The notes: a model not told the origin generated them from the letters alone. DNA of 64,000 bases from Mycoplasma testudineum (GCF_002245785.1 NZ_NNCE01000003.1:62001-126000); one strand, 5' to 3'. Numbered from the stretch's first letter, positions 38,198 through 49,801 are shown. Numbers and translations are program-made.

Positions 38198-39703
38198 TTA
38201 AGAAGCTTTTGCCTCTACTTTAATTTTATCTAAATTAGTGCCTGGCTCGGACAATTTCAAATAATCCTTTGCAAAAACATTTTCTAAAAGAACAATAGTA
38301 AGTGGGAATACTAATGTAAAGACAAAGAACACAAATTTAATAATTGCATTTACTTGATCAGGTCCTGTCAATAAGAAAATGTTTACAAAAGATTCAACTG
38401 TGAAAAATCCACTTGCAGCAAAAATAAATATCACGCTTATTATTGCACTCACAATAAAGAATTTTTGCTTAACAACTTCAACTTTGCCAGTCCTCCGGTT
38501 TCTTAAAGCTCCCAGAATACTTATTGCTATTCAGAAGAAAATAACTAATGAACTAAATCCTGTGATCAAATCGGCAACATTATATAAGTTAGCTGCTTCT
38601 TGCCCGTAGTCACTTGCACCCGAGTTTGCAGTTAGTGCATATAAACCAATTGGTATTCATAAAACATAATAAGCTAATACTATTGTTATGAAAAATGAAA
38701 AGGCTGCTAAATTTTGATTTTTAAATTTGAATAATTTAGCAAATTTATGGAGCAAGAAAAACTCATTATCTTCTGCCACACTTTTATATACTCTCGGAAT
38801 AGCCATAACTTGATTATTAATAAGCCCTAGAATTGACATTGAAATAAGAATATTGAAAAGCAATTTAACTCAATTAGGCGTATTAGTTAAACCGCTGATT
38901 TTCCCGTTTGTTGTCCCAAGAGCAAACCCGATTGTTAAAAATAAATATGTAACAGTTACAATAAGAATTCCAATAATCATCAACGGACCAATAGAATTCT
39001 TTTTCTTAATATTAGATCTTAATGATGTTGCAGTATAAAAACCATCATAAACAAATATTATTGAAGGTACAGCCGCAATTAAACCAAGTCATTTACTATA
39101 ACCAGATAATCCAGAAGGATTAACAACAGCTGATAAAGCCTGTGAATCAGTTGTATTACCACTTGCAACAAATGCAAAGATAGGAGCTATTAAAAGCGGT
39201 ATATATTTCAAAAATGTAAATACTCATGCTAAAGCTTTACCTATATTTAAACTAATATGAGTTAAAATTGCTAATCACAAAAATATTCCTAAAGCAATAA
39301 TTGCTACTACTCAACCATTAAGTTGAAAATTACCAGCATCTTGTAATGTTTGAACTACAAATAAAGGTAGTGTCAAAAATTGGAGCGGGAAAGATATTAT
39401 TAACATGTAGGACATTGTGTACCTACTGAAAAACCTGTTATTAAAATTCTTTATCCAAGCCAGAAAACCTCTATCATTTTTTGTTGAACTAGCTAATTCA
39501 ATCAAAGCTAAACCGATAAAAATCATTCCGGCAGCTGAAATAATTCAAGCTGCAACTATGAATGCAATATCTCTTTGTGCATAACTAGCAACTGCTCCGT
39601 TTTTGAAAAATATTCCTGCTCCGATTGTTGAACCAACGATAATTATCAAAGCAGAAAGATAACCGATTTGAGCGGTTTTTTTGTTTTTTGCCATTTTTTT
39701 CAT
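38198..39703 (-). CDS. APC-family amino acid permease
   Basis: About 500 residues with 12 predicted membrane helices. Helix 1 carries the APC-type motif IVGSTIGAGIFFKNGA, and FVYDGFYTATSLRSNIKKK matches the conserved loop after helix 6. It is clearly related to the permease at 55294-56892 (GSCIGAGIFFKS; FAYDGFYVSAGIQSEMK). The substrate is not determined. Two in-frame ATGs are possible, 39703 and 39694; neither has a Shine-Dalgarno. 39703 is chosen because a TATAAT lies 11 bases upstream. Many TGA Trp codons fall in the helices. It is cotranscribed with trxB downstream. Confidence 0.87.
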
Positions 39704-39714
39704 TATTTCATTTT

Positions 39715-39720
39715 ATTATA
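39715..39720 (-). promoter_or_regulatory. -10 box of the permease-trxB operon
   Basis: Perfect TATAAT on the minus strand ending 11 bases before the ATG at 39703. The leader would be only a few bases long. Confidence 0.5.
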
Positions 39721-39724
39721 AAAA

Positions 39725-39750
39725 AATGAAAAAAGTGCAAAATGCACTCG
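39725..39750 (-). terminator. DegV gene terminator
   Basis: AGTGCA (39734-39739) and TGCACT (39743-39748) form a tight hairpin followed by TTTTTTCATTTTTTT on the minus strand. Confidence 0.75.
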
Positions 39751-39769
39751 TTTTTCAATGATAAACGCA

Positions 39770-40621
39770 CTATTTTTGGAATTTTGGAGTTATACAAATT
39801 CCAAAAGCAGTAGGACCTGTATGAGCCATAACAACTAATGAACCTCATAGTTCGCTTGTTAATTTCACATTCACTTCTGATAGTTTTTTATGTAAATGTG
39901 TTAATGGTTCACCCTCAAAGTAACGCATAACGTGGAAATCATAATTGTCTTTATTTTCTCAGCCGTTAATAAATTTTTCAATGTGTGAAAATAATTTTTT
40001 AACCATACCTTGACTTTTTAGCGAAAACCCTTTAAGTGCATTTTTTCCTGAAAATTCAATTACTGGTGAAATCTTCAACATTTTTAAAATTGGTTGAGGT
40101 ATTTTTTGTAATCTACCACCTTTTGCTAAGTATTGGATTGATTCCAAACCTACAAATGTGGCGCTTCCTTCACTGTTCTTTCCTAATACTTTAATAATGT
40201 CTTCTATAGACATTCCTTTAGCATATTGCTCTTGCGCTCATTTAGCTGCTGCAATGATTGCTCCACAGCTGAATTTGTGATCAAGAACGTGAATATTATG
40301 ATGGTCTTTTGCAGCTGTTGATACCGCATTGTATGTACCACTTAATGATTTAGGAATTGGAATCACCAAAACATCATTATATTTTAGAGAAAACTCTTTT
40401 AGTGTTGTTTGAATAACATCTAAGTTTGGCAAACTAGTAGCAATGTTTTTTGCTTCTTCAAAAGCTCTTCTAATACTTTCATCATGAACTTGAATGTTAT
40501 CAATTTTCTTTTGTCCATCTAATTCATAAGATAATTTTAAAACCTTATATCCTAATTCTTTTTCTTGCTCATCTGTTATAGTTGAAAATGAGTCTAAAAT
40601 AATACCTAATTTTTGTTCCAT
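39770..40621 (-). CDS. DegV family (fatty acid-binding) protein
   Basis: 283 residues, the usual DegV length. Family signs are GIILDSFSTIT at the N-terminus, TSLPN at the position of the TSQPS motif, PKSLSGTYNAVSTAA, and the C-terminal domain with GLESIQYLAKGGRL. DegV/FakB proteins bind a fatty acid and present it to a fatty acid kinase (FakA) for phospholipid synthesis or fatty acid salvage. No FakA gene is nearby. Start 40621 is chosen over an in-frame ATG at 40648 because a TATAAT lies 9 bases before it and the family N-terminus begins here. Three TGA Trp codons. Confidence 0.9.
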
Positions 40622-40630
40622 AGTTTTTAA

Positions 40631-40636
40631 ATTATA
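40631..40636 (-). promoter_or_regulatory. -10 box of the DegV gene, probably leaderless
   Basis: TATAAT on the minus strand ends 9 bases before the ATG at 40621 and no Shine-Dalgarno is present. Confidence 0.5.
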
Positions 40637-40680
40637 ACTAAAATGCATAATTAACTTATTTAATTTACCTAATTTAAGTG

Positions 40681-42249
40681 CTAATAATAATACTGAATAC
40701 CAGCTTTTTTAATTATGTTTTCCTCTAAATTTTTAGGGACTTTTTCAATTATAGTTTTTATTTTTCTTTCTTGAGTTATTTGATTTAAATATGCTGTTTT
40801 TAAAAACATTTCTTCGTTTGTTATGTTTGCACCGATCTTTTCACCAACAAAAACAAAAGCGACATCATTTGTAGAAATAAAGTCAAAAAAATCTTCATGA
40901 TATTTATTTATTTTGACACCGAATAATAATTTCAAATTTTGAGTTTTTAAATATTCGCTTATTTGAAAAAGTTGATTATTACTTGTCACTTTAACAAAAT
41001 ATGATATTTTTTGACTTACCAATTTTTGCGCATGTTCAATAAAATTTTTAAAACTTAATTCCACAAATAATTTGGTTTGAGAATCATAATTATTTTCTAA
41101 GGCTTCAATAAATTTTGCTTCTAGTTGATCAGCATATATTTCACTTAATAAAATATTAATTTTACTTGTGTCCATTTCTTCTAATACTTTTGGAGATGCA
41201 AGTTTATTAGAAATCGGATTGTGACTAGGAAATTGATAAATTTTTTTCAAATTCGTTCCAATTTTGTAAGTTTGCATAGCGCGATTTAAAATCTTAACTT
41301 GGTTTTTAAATGATTCATATCTTGAAATATTTATTGCATCTAATTCAAACCTATAAATTTTTCCTGAAACTTTAGATTCATATAATCCATATTCCATTCT
41401 CAGTTTTAAATTGGCAATATCATCTTCATATTTAACATCAGCCATTTCGACGATAGATAACAATTCTATAAACGAATTGTAAAATCAATTTGATTTCCCG
41501 TTTTGAATTTGGTTTAAAACTGTGTTGGTTTGCTTTTTGAGTTTTTGCTGATCATTGTTTTGTAACTCTACAAAAAGGATTGAATTGTCATAAAAAATAT
41601 TTATTTTATTAGAAAATTCAGTTTCTAATCTTTTAACTAGAATTTCCAGTTTCTTTTCTTTACTTGGAACTATTTTCAAACCAATAAAATTTTTGAAGGC
41701 TGTTTTTTGTGTTAACAAATCACTAATAGTAATTCTGTTATTGGCAACCTTTTTTTCTATTTCACGATTTTTAGATCAGTATAAACTAGCCATCATTTTT
41801 TTATTTGAAATAGATTTAAATCTAATTCTTAATGTCGTAACTGGACTAAATGTTAGATTGTGTATTGCCTTAGATATTTTATGAGTTTGAGTTATTCCGT
41901 TTGTTTCTAAAAGCTGGGTTTTGTCTAAAACATTATTCTTAGCTTGTTGAATTATTTTTGAAATTTCAACTCTTTCTTTTTCGTTAAAAATATCGCTTTT
42001 AATAAATTCCTTTATTGAAACTCATGCCCCTTTTGAAAAATTTTCATTATGTTTCTTTTGCTCATAACTTCCATAATTAAAGGGCGTTAACATAACTTTA
42101 CGAACTCTATCATTTTCCAAATCTAGTACTATATTTGTTACTCCAAAAATATTGTTTCGATATATTTTTTGGACTTCAATAATTGTAACTACTGCAAGAG
42201 TAATTAAAACTGCAATTACAAATCCGACAAAAACATAACTAAATTGCAT
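40681..42249 (-). CDS. Membrane-anchored protein, possible degenerate EAL domain
   Basis: 522 residues. One N-terminal helix (YVFVGFVIAVLITLAVVTII) is followed by a long cytosolic part with three TGA Trp codons. I do not recognise the middle. The last 220 residues have the order of an EAL phosphodiesterase fold: a helix and strand (KLFVELSFKN), YLKTQNLKLLFGVKIN where EAL enzymes have the strand with catalytic Asp residues, and IIEKVPKNLEENIIKKAGIQYYY resembling the EGVE...QGY end. The catalytic Glu and Asp residues appear absent, so cyclic-di-GMP hydrolysis is unlikely. Last gene of the asnS operon; its start (GAGGTAAGG just upstream) is 3 bases from the helicase stop codon. Confidence 0.75.
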
Positions 42250-42251
42250 CC

Positions 42252-44438
42252 TTACCTCGATGAAACTCTACGGATTGATTCGTGAGTCTTTTTAATGCTT
42301 TTAATGCCGTGTTTTTGAAACTTAATAAACAATTCTTCATTATTTATAATATCGATAACTTCACCTTCACCAAAACTTCTGTGGCTTACGTGATCACCTA
42401 TAACTCATTCAATATTTTTAAGCGAACTTGATTCACCAGTTTTAGCTTCAATATTATCAATATCCATTACATGTTTGTTTAAATCGATATCCATTTCTGT
42501 AATAAATCTTGATGGTTTTTTATTTTCTTTTGTTCTTGGATCTACTCCACGAGAATCACTAATAAACAATCTCTTTTTAGCTCTTGTTACTGCAACATAA
42601 GCTAATCTTCTTTCTTCTTCAACTTTATCAATATCTTCTCTACCGTAGGCATCTCTTGTTTTTGAAAACGCTGGAAAAATTCCTTCAGATAAGCCCATCA
42701 AAAATACATTTTCATATTCAAGACCTTTTGAATTGTGAACTGTCATTAAAGATATGTAATTGTTACCTTTATTAATTTCTTCATTTTCACTAAATAAAGA
42801 AACGTATTCAAATCATTCTCTTAATGTTTTATTTGGGTTTTCAAATTGTCACTTATCAATTGCAATATAAAGCTCTTTGATATTTTCCATAGCTTCATCT
42901 TCATCTTGAACGTGTTTTTCTAAATGTTTGTAGTAATTAATTGAAATTAAAAAGTTATCTAGTAGATATGATATTTTTGCTTGACTACCCTCATTTTCAA
43001 AAACTTTTTTGAATTTAACAACTGATTTTAAAAAGTTTAGTAACTCTTTTTTTTCTTTAGGTGATTGCTTAATATTCTTGTGATTTTTCAGTAAATATTT
43101 ATAGATTCCATTATTTTTATTTGGATCTTTTTCTTTAATGATGTGATTCAATAACTCAGGACTAATTCTTTGCGTAGGAACATTAATAATATTTGAAAAT
43201 GCAATATCAGAACCATCTAATAAGACTTTTAAAAATCACATAATTTCTTTTATTTCAGGGATATCATAAAATTTAACTCCACCATAAATTATGTGATTGA
43301 TGTTTTCTATTATTAATTGTTGTTCTAGTGCTCTAAGTAAAAAGTTTGAACGATATAAAATTGCAATATTTTTAAGTTGTATTTTTTGTTTTTTCAAGTG
43401 ATTAATTTTTGAAATAATTCATCTTGCTTCAGCTTCTGCATTAAATCCATGATTGAATTCAATTGAATAACCATCTTCGTTTTCAGTAAAAAGATTTTTA
43501 TCAAATCTCTTTTTATTAACTGAAATTAATTTATTGGCTACATGAAGTATTTTTGCAGTTGAACGGTAGTTTTGAATTAACATTATGGTTTTAACGTTTT
43601 CGAATACATTATCAAAATTTAAAAATAAATTGACATCTGCTCCAAGTCAAGAGTAAATTGTTTGATCTGGATCACCAACAACATTTACTTCTGAATATGT
43701 ACTTAATAATTGCAAAATTGAATGTTGAATTATATTTATATCTTGAAATTCATCAACCAAAATGTGTTTGAATCTTTTGGCTCATTTTTTGGTTATTTCA
43801 GGGTATTGAGTTAGTAATCTGTGAGTTTGAATTAACAAATCTTCATGATCTAAATGATCAAATTTTCTCAATCTAGATGTGTAAAAACGAGTCATTTCAT
43901 CAAGTTTTTTTAATTCTTCTTTAGGTATATGAATTCCGCTCAATAATTGGCTATCAAAAAAATCGTTTAACTTTGAATGAAGAATGTATCTACGGGCAAA
44001 TTTGATTGTTATATCTTTTTCACTTATTCCAGCTTGAAGAAAAGCTATTTTAATATTTTCTTCAATATCTTTATCATTTAATAAAGTGAAATTTTTTGAA
44101 ATATTAATTATTTCAGAATCTTCAGAAAGTATTTCAGCACAGAGTGTGTAAAAAGTATGAATTCTTAACCTTGAAGTTATATTACCAATATGTTCTCTAA
44201 TTCTGTTTTTCATATCAACTGAAGCTTTATTGGTAAATGTTAAAGCTACAATTTGTTCTGGTTCAACTCTTTTATACTTAACTAAATAAGAAATTTTTCT
44301 GGTCAAAACTTTCGTTTTTCCAGTTCCCGCCCCCGCTATAATTCTAAGTGAATTTCCCTCACTTAAAACCGCAACTTTTTGTTGCGGATTTAAATCGGCA
44401 AGTAATGGGTTTAAATCTTCAATATTACTATTTGACAT
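42252..44438 (-). CDS. UvrD/PcrA-type superfamily 1 DNA helicase
   Basis: 728 residues, the normal length for UvrD/PcrA. Motifs in order: Q-motif LNPQQKVAV, Walker A AGAGTGKT, motif Ia TFTNKAS, Walker B DEFQDIN, motif [16 protein letters not shown], motif IV QNYRST, motif V TVHNSKGLEYENVFL and motif VI VAVTRAKKR. The C-terminal tail (FGEGEVIDI, about 50 residues) resembles the RNA polymerase-binding Tudor-like domain of PcrA, which the second helicase lacks. It acts in repair and replication. Start 44438 follows AAAGGATTAAT and is 1 base after the stop codon of the RDD gene. Confidence 0.93.
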
Positions 44439-44439
44439 A

Positions 44440-45063
44440 TTAATCCTTTCAGACAATCGATAATTTCTTAACTGGGATTGCAACCAATTTTCTTGTGTCG
44501 ATTTTTATATATATTTTTTTTGTATAAACAAGATGTGTGCCAAAAAGTTTATCTTGCAAGCTATATTGATTTTTACTTAATAAAGTTACTAAAAGATTTA
44601 TAGTGCTAACTAAAACTCAAGCCGTTGCAACAGCACCTGGAACTGAATAAGCCATACTAGTTCAAAAATCTAAAGTTACATTATTTACCAATTTGTTAAT
44701 GGTTGTAACAGGTACTAAAATAACAAAAAGCAAAAATGCTAATACAACTAAACCGCTAAGAATTAAAGCCCGCTTTAAATAATCTGTGTAATAGATATTT
44801 CCATTATTTTTATTAATGTATTTCAGTTTAAATAGAAATAATGAAATTGTTCTATTGTTGAATATTAAAGGAAATAAATAAAAATAAATTAGTGGCGTAA
44901 TTATTGCAAGAAACATGAAACTGTAATAATGGCCTGCACTGATTGTCGAATTATTCGAAGATATAATAAACGAGTAAGCAATGATTAAGGCAATGTTGAT
45001 TATTGTGTCAATCAAAGAGACAAGCAATTTAATTCAAAATTTAGCTTCTTTATATTTTCACAT
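44440..45063 (-). CDS. RDD family membrane protein
   Basis: 207 residues. Four hydrophobic segments, the first after MWKYKEAKFWIKLLVSLIDTI, where the RDD Arg is replaced by Lys or Trp but the Asp remains. NRTISLFLFKLKYINKN is where RDD proteins have the GxTxGK..G motif. The end SLQDKLFGTHLVYTKK matches the conserved lhDklagT.Vv motif. Some RDD proteins are proposed to be ion or proton antiporters; the substrate here is unknown. The start codon follows the asnS stop codon with no gap (ATGTAAATG), which implies translational coupling. Confidence 0.8.
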
Positions 45064-46416
45064 TTACATTTTTAAATTGTTTGGAGTTCTTGGAAAAGGT
45101 AAAACGTCTCTTATATTTTCCATTCCAGTTATGTACATAATTAAGCGCTCTAAACCAAGACCAAATCCTGCACTTGCTTTATAACCATATTTTCTTAAAT
45201 CAAGATATCATTGCAAGCTTTGCTCATCAATATTTAATTCCTTAACTCTATTAAGTAACTTATCATATCTTGATTCACGTTGTGAACCGCCAATCAATTC
45301 ACCAATACCAGGAACTAATAAATCAAATGCTGCCACTGTTTCATTATCATCATTTTGATACATGTAAAAAGCTTTAAATGATTTTGGATAGTTGATAATA
45401 CTAATTGGTCCTTGATAATAAACTTCTGCTAAATATCTTTCGTGTTCTGTTGCTAAATCAGTTCCAAATTTAATATCTTTATTTTCAAAATCAACATTAG
45501 CTTTTTTCAATATTTTAATTGCTTCGCGATATTCTAAAACTTTTAAATTGGTTACAAGAAGTTTTTTTAATCGGGTAAATAAATCAACATTGTTAACTTC
45601 TGATAAAAATTTAATTTCAGCTTCATTTCTTTTTAAAACTCTATCAACAACAAAACGGAGCATATCGTCAGCAAGTTTAATTAAGTCTGGTAATTCATAA
45701 AATGATACTTCAGGTTCTATCATTCAAAACTCAGCAGCATGCTTAGTTGTATGTGAATTTTCGGCTCTAAAAGTTGGAGCAAATGTATAAACTTTTTGCA
45801 TCCCTAAAGCATATGCTTCTGCATGTAACTGTCCTGTAACTGATAAAAATGGATTTACATCTTTACCAAAAAACGGGTCACTAGATTGTTCATTTTTTAT
45901 TGAAAATGTCTCACCTGCACCTTCTCCATCATTTGAAGTAATTATTGGTGAAGCAACTAAAGCAAAACCGCTGCTTTGAAAAAATTCATGAATTGCAAAC
46001 GAAATTGTAGAACGAACTAATGTAGCTGCTCTTAAAGTCGAAGTCCTATGCCGAATATGCGGTATTGTCCTTAAAAACTCTAAACTTGTTTCTTTTTTTT
46101 GAATTGGAAAGTCATCATCTGCTTCAGCAACTAAAAGTAATGTTTCTACTTCTAGTTCTGCAATTTGTTTTTGATTTGGTGTATATGAAAGTTTTCCTCT
46201 AACTTCAATAGCGCTTCCAAGTTTGTATGAACTTATTTGTTCTAAATCTAATTGTGGTGATTTTTTAATTACTAGTTGTAAATTTTCCACAGTTGAGCCG
46301 TCATTCATTTCAATAAATCTGATGTTTTTGTTTCCTCTATTGTTAGTAATTCATCCTTTTAGATAAAAGGATTTTTGGTCATTATTTTTAGCTAAATATA
46401 AAATGTCTTTAATCAT
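45064..46416 (-). CDS. asnS: Asparaginyl-tRNA synthetase
   Basis: 450 residues, normal length. An N-terminal OB-fold anticodon-binding domain ([20 protein letters not shown]) is followed by the class II core. Motif 2 is [21 protein letters not shown] and motif 3 is [15 protein letters not shown]. The ending FPRTPNN is typical of AsnRS, which separates it from AspRS. It charges tRNA-Asn, so asparagine is incorporated directly. First gene of a four-gene operon with overlaps or gaps of 0-3 bases. GAGGT lies before the ATG at 46416, and an extended -10 (TGCTATAAT) is upstream. Confidence 0.95.
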
Positions 46417-46442
46417 GATTAACCTCACTTGTTGTCCCAATA

Positions 46443-46488
46443 ATTATAGCAAAAAAAATGCCCGGTGACGGGCACGTTTTGCTATAAT
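46443..46488. promoter_or_regulatory. 46-base two-armed palindrome with terminator and -10 boxes
   Basis: Outer arms ATTATAGCAAAA (46443-46454) and TTTTGCTATAAT (46477-46488) are perfectly complementary. The inner stem TGCCCG/CGGGCA with GTGA loop is followed on the minus strand by eight T, ending the upstream helicase gene. The same minus-strand DNA then reads TGCTATAAT, an extended -10 for asnS. A mirror TGCTATAAT faces the plus strand, where no gene follows. Confidence 0.7.
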
Positions 46489-46504
46489 AAACGTTTTATT
46501 TAAT

Positions 46505-48442
46505 TTATAAATATCCTCCGCTTTCCAAATTCATTTCTTTAATAAACATAGATTTCTTTTTTGGTCTTTTGTTTGAAAACGATAATTCTGTATTATAAGA
46601 AATATATAAAGCCTTTTTAGCCCGAGTTGTTGCTACATAAGCCAAACGTCTTTCTTCGGCCATTTGTGGAGTATCAAAATTTTCAATTTTATCTTCAGTA
46701 TATGAACGGAAGCTTGGAAAAATACCTTGATTAAATGTGACTAAAAAAACATGAGAAAATTCAAGCCCTTTTGCTGAATGCACTGTCATAAGCGAAATTT
46801 TTTGAGTTTCAACTTTTTCATCTGAATCAGTATTTAAAGCTGTTTCAGTTAAATATTGGATCAAATCATCTACTTTTGAAATACCTTCTTTATAGATATT
46901 GTCTAAACCTTCAAAAAAAGTTCTAATGTTTTCAATTGCTTCTGAACTATATACTTTGGATTCTTTTATAAAATGGTAATAATCAATTGCTACTAAAAAA
47001 TTATTTAAAATAAGGCTTCATGTTTCCACATTATTAAAAAACTTTTCTCGCGCTTGTTTAATCGTATTTCTTAAACTTTCAATTTTTTCTTGCAAGCTTC
47101 CAGATACTGGTAAATCACTTAAATGATTGTCGATTGCTTCTTGTAAACTAATTCGCTTTTCTTGAGCGAATTTGTTGATTTTTTCTAAGGTAATATCCCC
47201 AATTCCACGGTTAGGAATGTTGATCATGCTATTTCATAAAAAGTCACTCGGATTTAAAATTAAATTTAAGAAACTAATTACTTCTTTAATTTCCTTACGA
47301 GCATAGAACTGAATCCCGCTGTAAACAGAATATGGAATTTGCAAGAATCTCAAATTATCTTCAAACGGTTTTGATACATAGTGTGCTCTATATAAAATAA
47401 CAATTTCTTGAGCAGCTACGCCGGATCGAAGTAAATATTTTATTTCTCTAGCTACATATCTTGCTTCTTCATAAGAATCTTTAAATTTGCGTAATTCAAC
47501 ATCGCTGCCTTCTTCGTTTTCTGTATATAAAGATTTTTCAATTCTGTAACTGTTTTTTTTAATTAGTGAATTGGCATGAAAAAGAATAGTTTTTGTTGAA
47601 CGATAATTTTGTTTCAAAATAACAATTTTAGCATTTGGAAAATCATTTTCAAAGTTCATGATAATATCAAGTTTTGCACCTCTTCATGTGTAAATGGTTT
47701 GGTCAGGATCACCAACAATTACTAATTGAGATTTCTTAGATAATAGTTTTACAATTTCGTATTGAACGTTATCAGTATCTTGAAATTCATCAACTAAAAT
47801 TAATTTAAATTTATTAGATCATCTATCTTCTATTTCTTCATAATTTTTTAAAATAGAATAAGTTAAAAACAAAAGATCATCAAAATCAATTAAATTGTTT
47901 TTTCTAGTTTCATTTTGATATTGATCAAATATAAATTCAAATGTTTCTACTTTTAAATTTGGTGTTAATTTCATCGCCTTATTAAAATAAAAGTTTTGCT
48001 TCTTTTGATTTATATATTCTTTGATTTTAAAGAAAGTATATTTCTCAGAATCAATGTCATTTTGTTTTAGGATCTTGTTTAAAATTGATTTTGAATCAGA
48101 TTCATCTGCAATTTGAAAATTTTTACTTAAACCTAATGTTTCAATTTCTCTTCTTAAAAAATAAGTTGCAAAGCTATGAAAAGTTTTAAGAGTTAATCCT
48201 TCGCTTGCCTGTCCAAGTTCTGAATCAATTCTTTCTTTCATTTCTCTAGCAGCTTTATTTGTAAAAGTTAAACCTAAAATGTTTCACGGTTTAGTATTTA
48301 GTTTATCAATGTGATACATGATTTTGGTAGTAAGAGTTTTAGTTTTACCACTTCCTGCACCGGCAATTATTTTTAATGGACCATCAATATATGTAACAGC
48401 TTCATATTGATCTTTATTTAAAGGTAATAAGTAATTATTCAT
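46505..48442 (-). CDS. Second UvrD/PcrA-type DNA helicase
   Basis: 645 residues, about 80 shorter than the other helicase because the C-terminal tail is missing; it stops soon after motif VI. Motifs: [69 protein letters not shown] and VATTRAKK. Many mollicutes carry two such paralogues; which one acts as PcrA and which as UvrD cannot be settled here. The start at 48442 has only a weak upstream AAGATAAG. Its terminator lies in the palindrome at 46443-46488. Confidence 0.92.
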
Positions 48443-48477
48443 ATTCTTATCTTAAATTAAAGTAGCTTAATTAAGAA

Positions 48478-48507
48478 ATAAAAAAACACTTTCAATTAAG
48501 AAAGTGA
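48478..48507 (-). terminator. rplK-rplA terminator
   Basis: CACTTTC and GAAAGTG form a 7-bp stem followed by TTTTTTTATTTC on the minus strand, 17 bases after the rplA stop codon. Confidence 0.85.
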
Positions 48508-48523
48508 ATTAATAATATGTTGA

Positions 48524-49213
48524 TTAATCAATAATTATTTTAACTGATGGACCCATAGATGCAGAAACTGTCAAGTTTTTCATGTATGTTCCTTTTACAA
48601 CTGAAGGCTTTAATTTTTTAACTATGTCAATAACTACTTTTGCATTTTCAGCTAAAGATTCATCTGACATTGATTTTTTACCAATTAAAGTATGAACAAT
48701 TCCATATTTATCAGCTCTATAGTTTGCTTTACCTTTTTTAAGTTCGGCAACTGTTTTTTCAGGAGTAGGAGTAACTGTTCCTAAACGTGGGTTTGGCATT
48801 AATCCTTTTGGTCCTAATTGTTTTCCATATTTACCTAAAACAGGCATCATTTTTGGATCAGCTACTATTACGTCAAAATCAAATTTATCTTCTTTAACAA
48901 TAGCTTCAAATTTTAATTTGTCAACAACATAATCAGCTCCTGCTTCTTGTGAAGCTTTTGCTAATTCAGGAGTTTCTGTAATTACTAAAACTCTAACATT
49001 TTTTCCAGTTCCATGTGGTAGTAAAATAGATCCTCTTAATTGTTGATCACTTTTACGTGTGTCTAAATTTAATTTAATTGCAATGTCAATTGATGCATCG
49101 AATTTTGTATATGAAGTTTCTTTAGCTAATTTAATAGCTTCTAATAATGTATAAGCTTTAGTTGGGTCAACTAGTTTTCTTGCAGCTTGTAATTTTTTTC
49201 CAATTTTAGCCAT
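48524..49213 (-). CDS. rplA: 50S ribosomal protein L1
   Basis: 229 residues, the usual length. It carries the conserved L1 stretches KFDASIDIAIKLNLD, GSILLPHGTGKNVRVLV and GKQLGPKGLMPNPRLGTVTP. It binds 23S rRNA to form the L1 stalk, and in many bacteria it also represses its own operon by binding the rplK leader; a fitting hairpin is present upstream of rplK. The gene starts 3 bases after the rplK stop codon, with GAGGGAGAAT as ribosome binding site. Confidence 0.97.
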   Translation of the reverse strand: MAKIGKKLQAARKLVDPTKAYTLLEAIKLAKETSYTKFDASIDIAIKLNLDTRKSDQQLRGSILLPHGTGKNVRVLVITETPELAKASQEAGADYVVDKLKFEAIVKEDKFDFDVIVADPKMMPVLGKYGKQLGPKGLMPNPRLGTVTPTPEKTVAELKKGKANYRADKYGIVHTLIGKKSMSDESLAENAKVVIDIVKKLKPSVVKGTYMKNLTVSASMGPSVKIIID

Positions 49214-49216
49214 AAA

Positions 49217-49801
49217 CTATTCTCCCTCTTTTTCATTAACTGTAACAACTTCAATTTCTTTATCTTTAGATTCAACTAAATTGTGTTGAGCTGCTTCTAA
49301 TTCATCATGCATTTTTTCTGCACGAGCAATAGCTTTACGCTCAGCAGCTGCTGCGGCATTAGCTGCTGCTATGTCATCTCATCCTTCGATTAAAATTCCC
49401 ATGTTTTTTGCTGTACCAGCAATTGTTGCCATAGCTGATTGTAAACTTCTTGTGTTTAAATCAACCATTTTGTATTTAGCAATTTCTTCTAATTGTTCCA
49501 ATTTAATTGTTCCAATAATTTGTGCTTTTGAATTTGCTGAACCTGATTTTAATTTTGCTGCTTGTAATAATTTAAATGAAGCAGGTGCAGTAAATATTTT
49601 AAAATCAAATGATTTATCTGCATAAACAGTGATAGCTACAGGAACTGGTTCGTTACCTCTATCTCTTGTTTGATCATTAAATGCCTTTGTAAATTCAGGC
49701 ATTTTAATTCCAACTCCAGCAAGTGCTGGACCTGGTTTTGCTTGCCCAGCTATAAACTGAAGCTTAGCAACTTTAACAACTTTCTTTTTAGGTGCTGCCA
49801 T
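49217..49801 (-). CDS. rplK: 50S ribosomal protein L11 with C-terminal extension
   Basis: 194 residues. The first 140 are standard L11 (KLQFIAGQAKPGPALAG, VPVAITVYADKSFDF, the RNA-binding domain with KLEQLEEIAKYK and AMATIAGTAKNMGI). A further 55 residues follow the TGA Trp (EGWDDIAAANAAAAAERKA and an acidic end), rich in Ala and Glu and probably helical. Bacterial L11 usually stops at about 141. The start is 49801 rather than the in-frame ATG at 49807, because AAAGGA is 7 bases from the former and only 1 from the latter. Confidence 0.95.

Noticed and set aside
42252-44438. Frameshifted or split helicase
   Set aside because: The apparent gaps contain only TGA codons; all helicase motifs appear in order in one frame.
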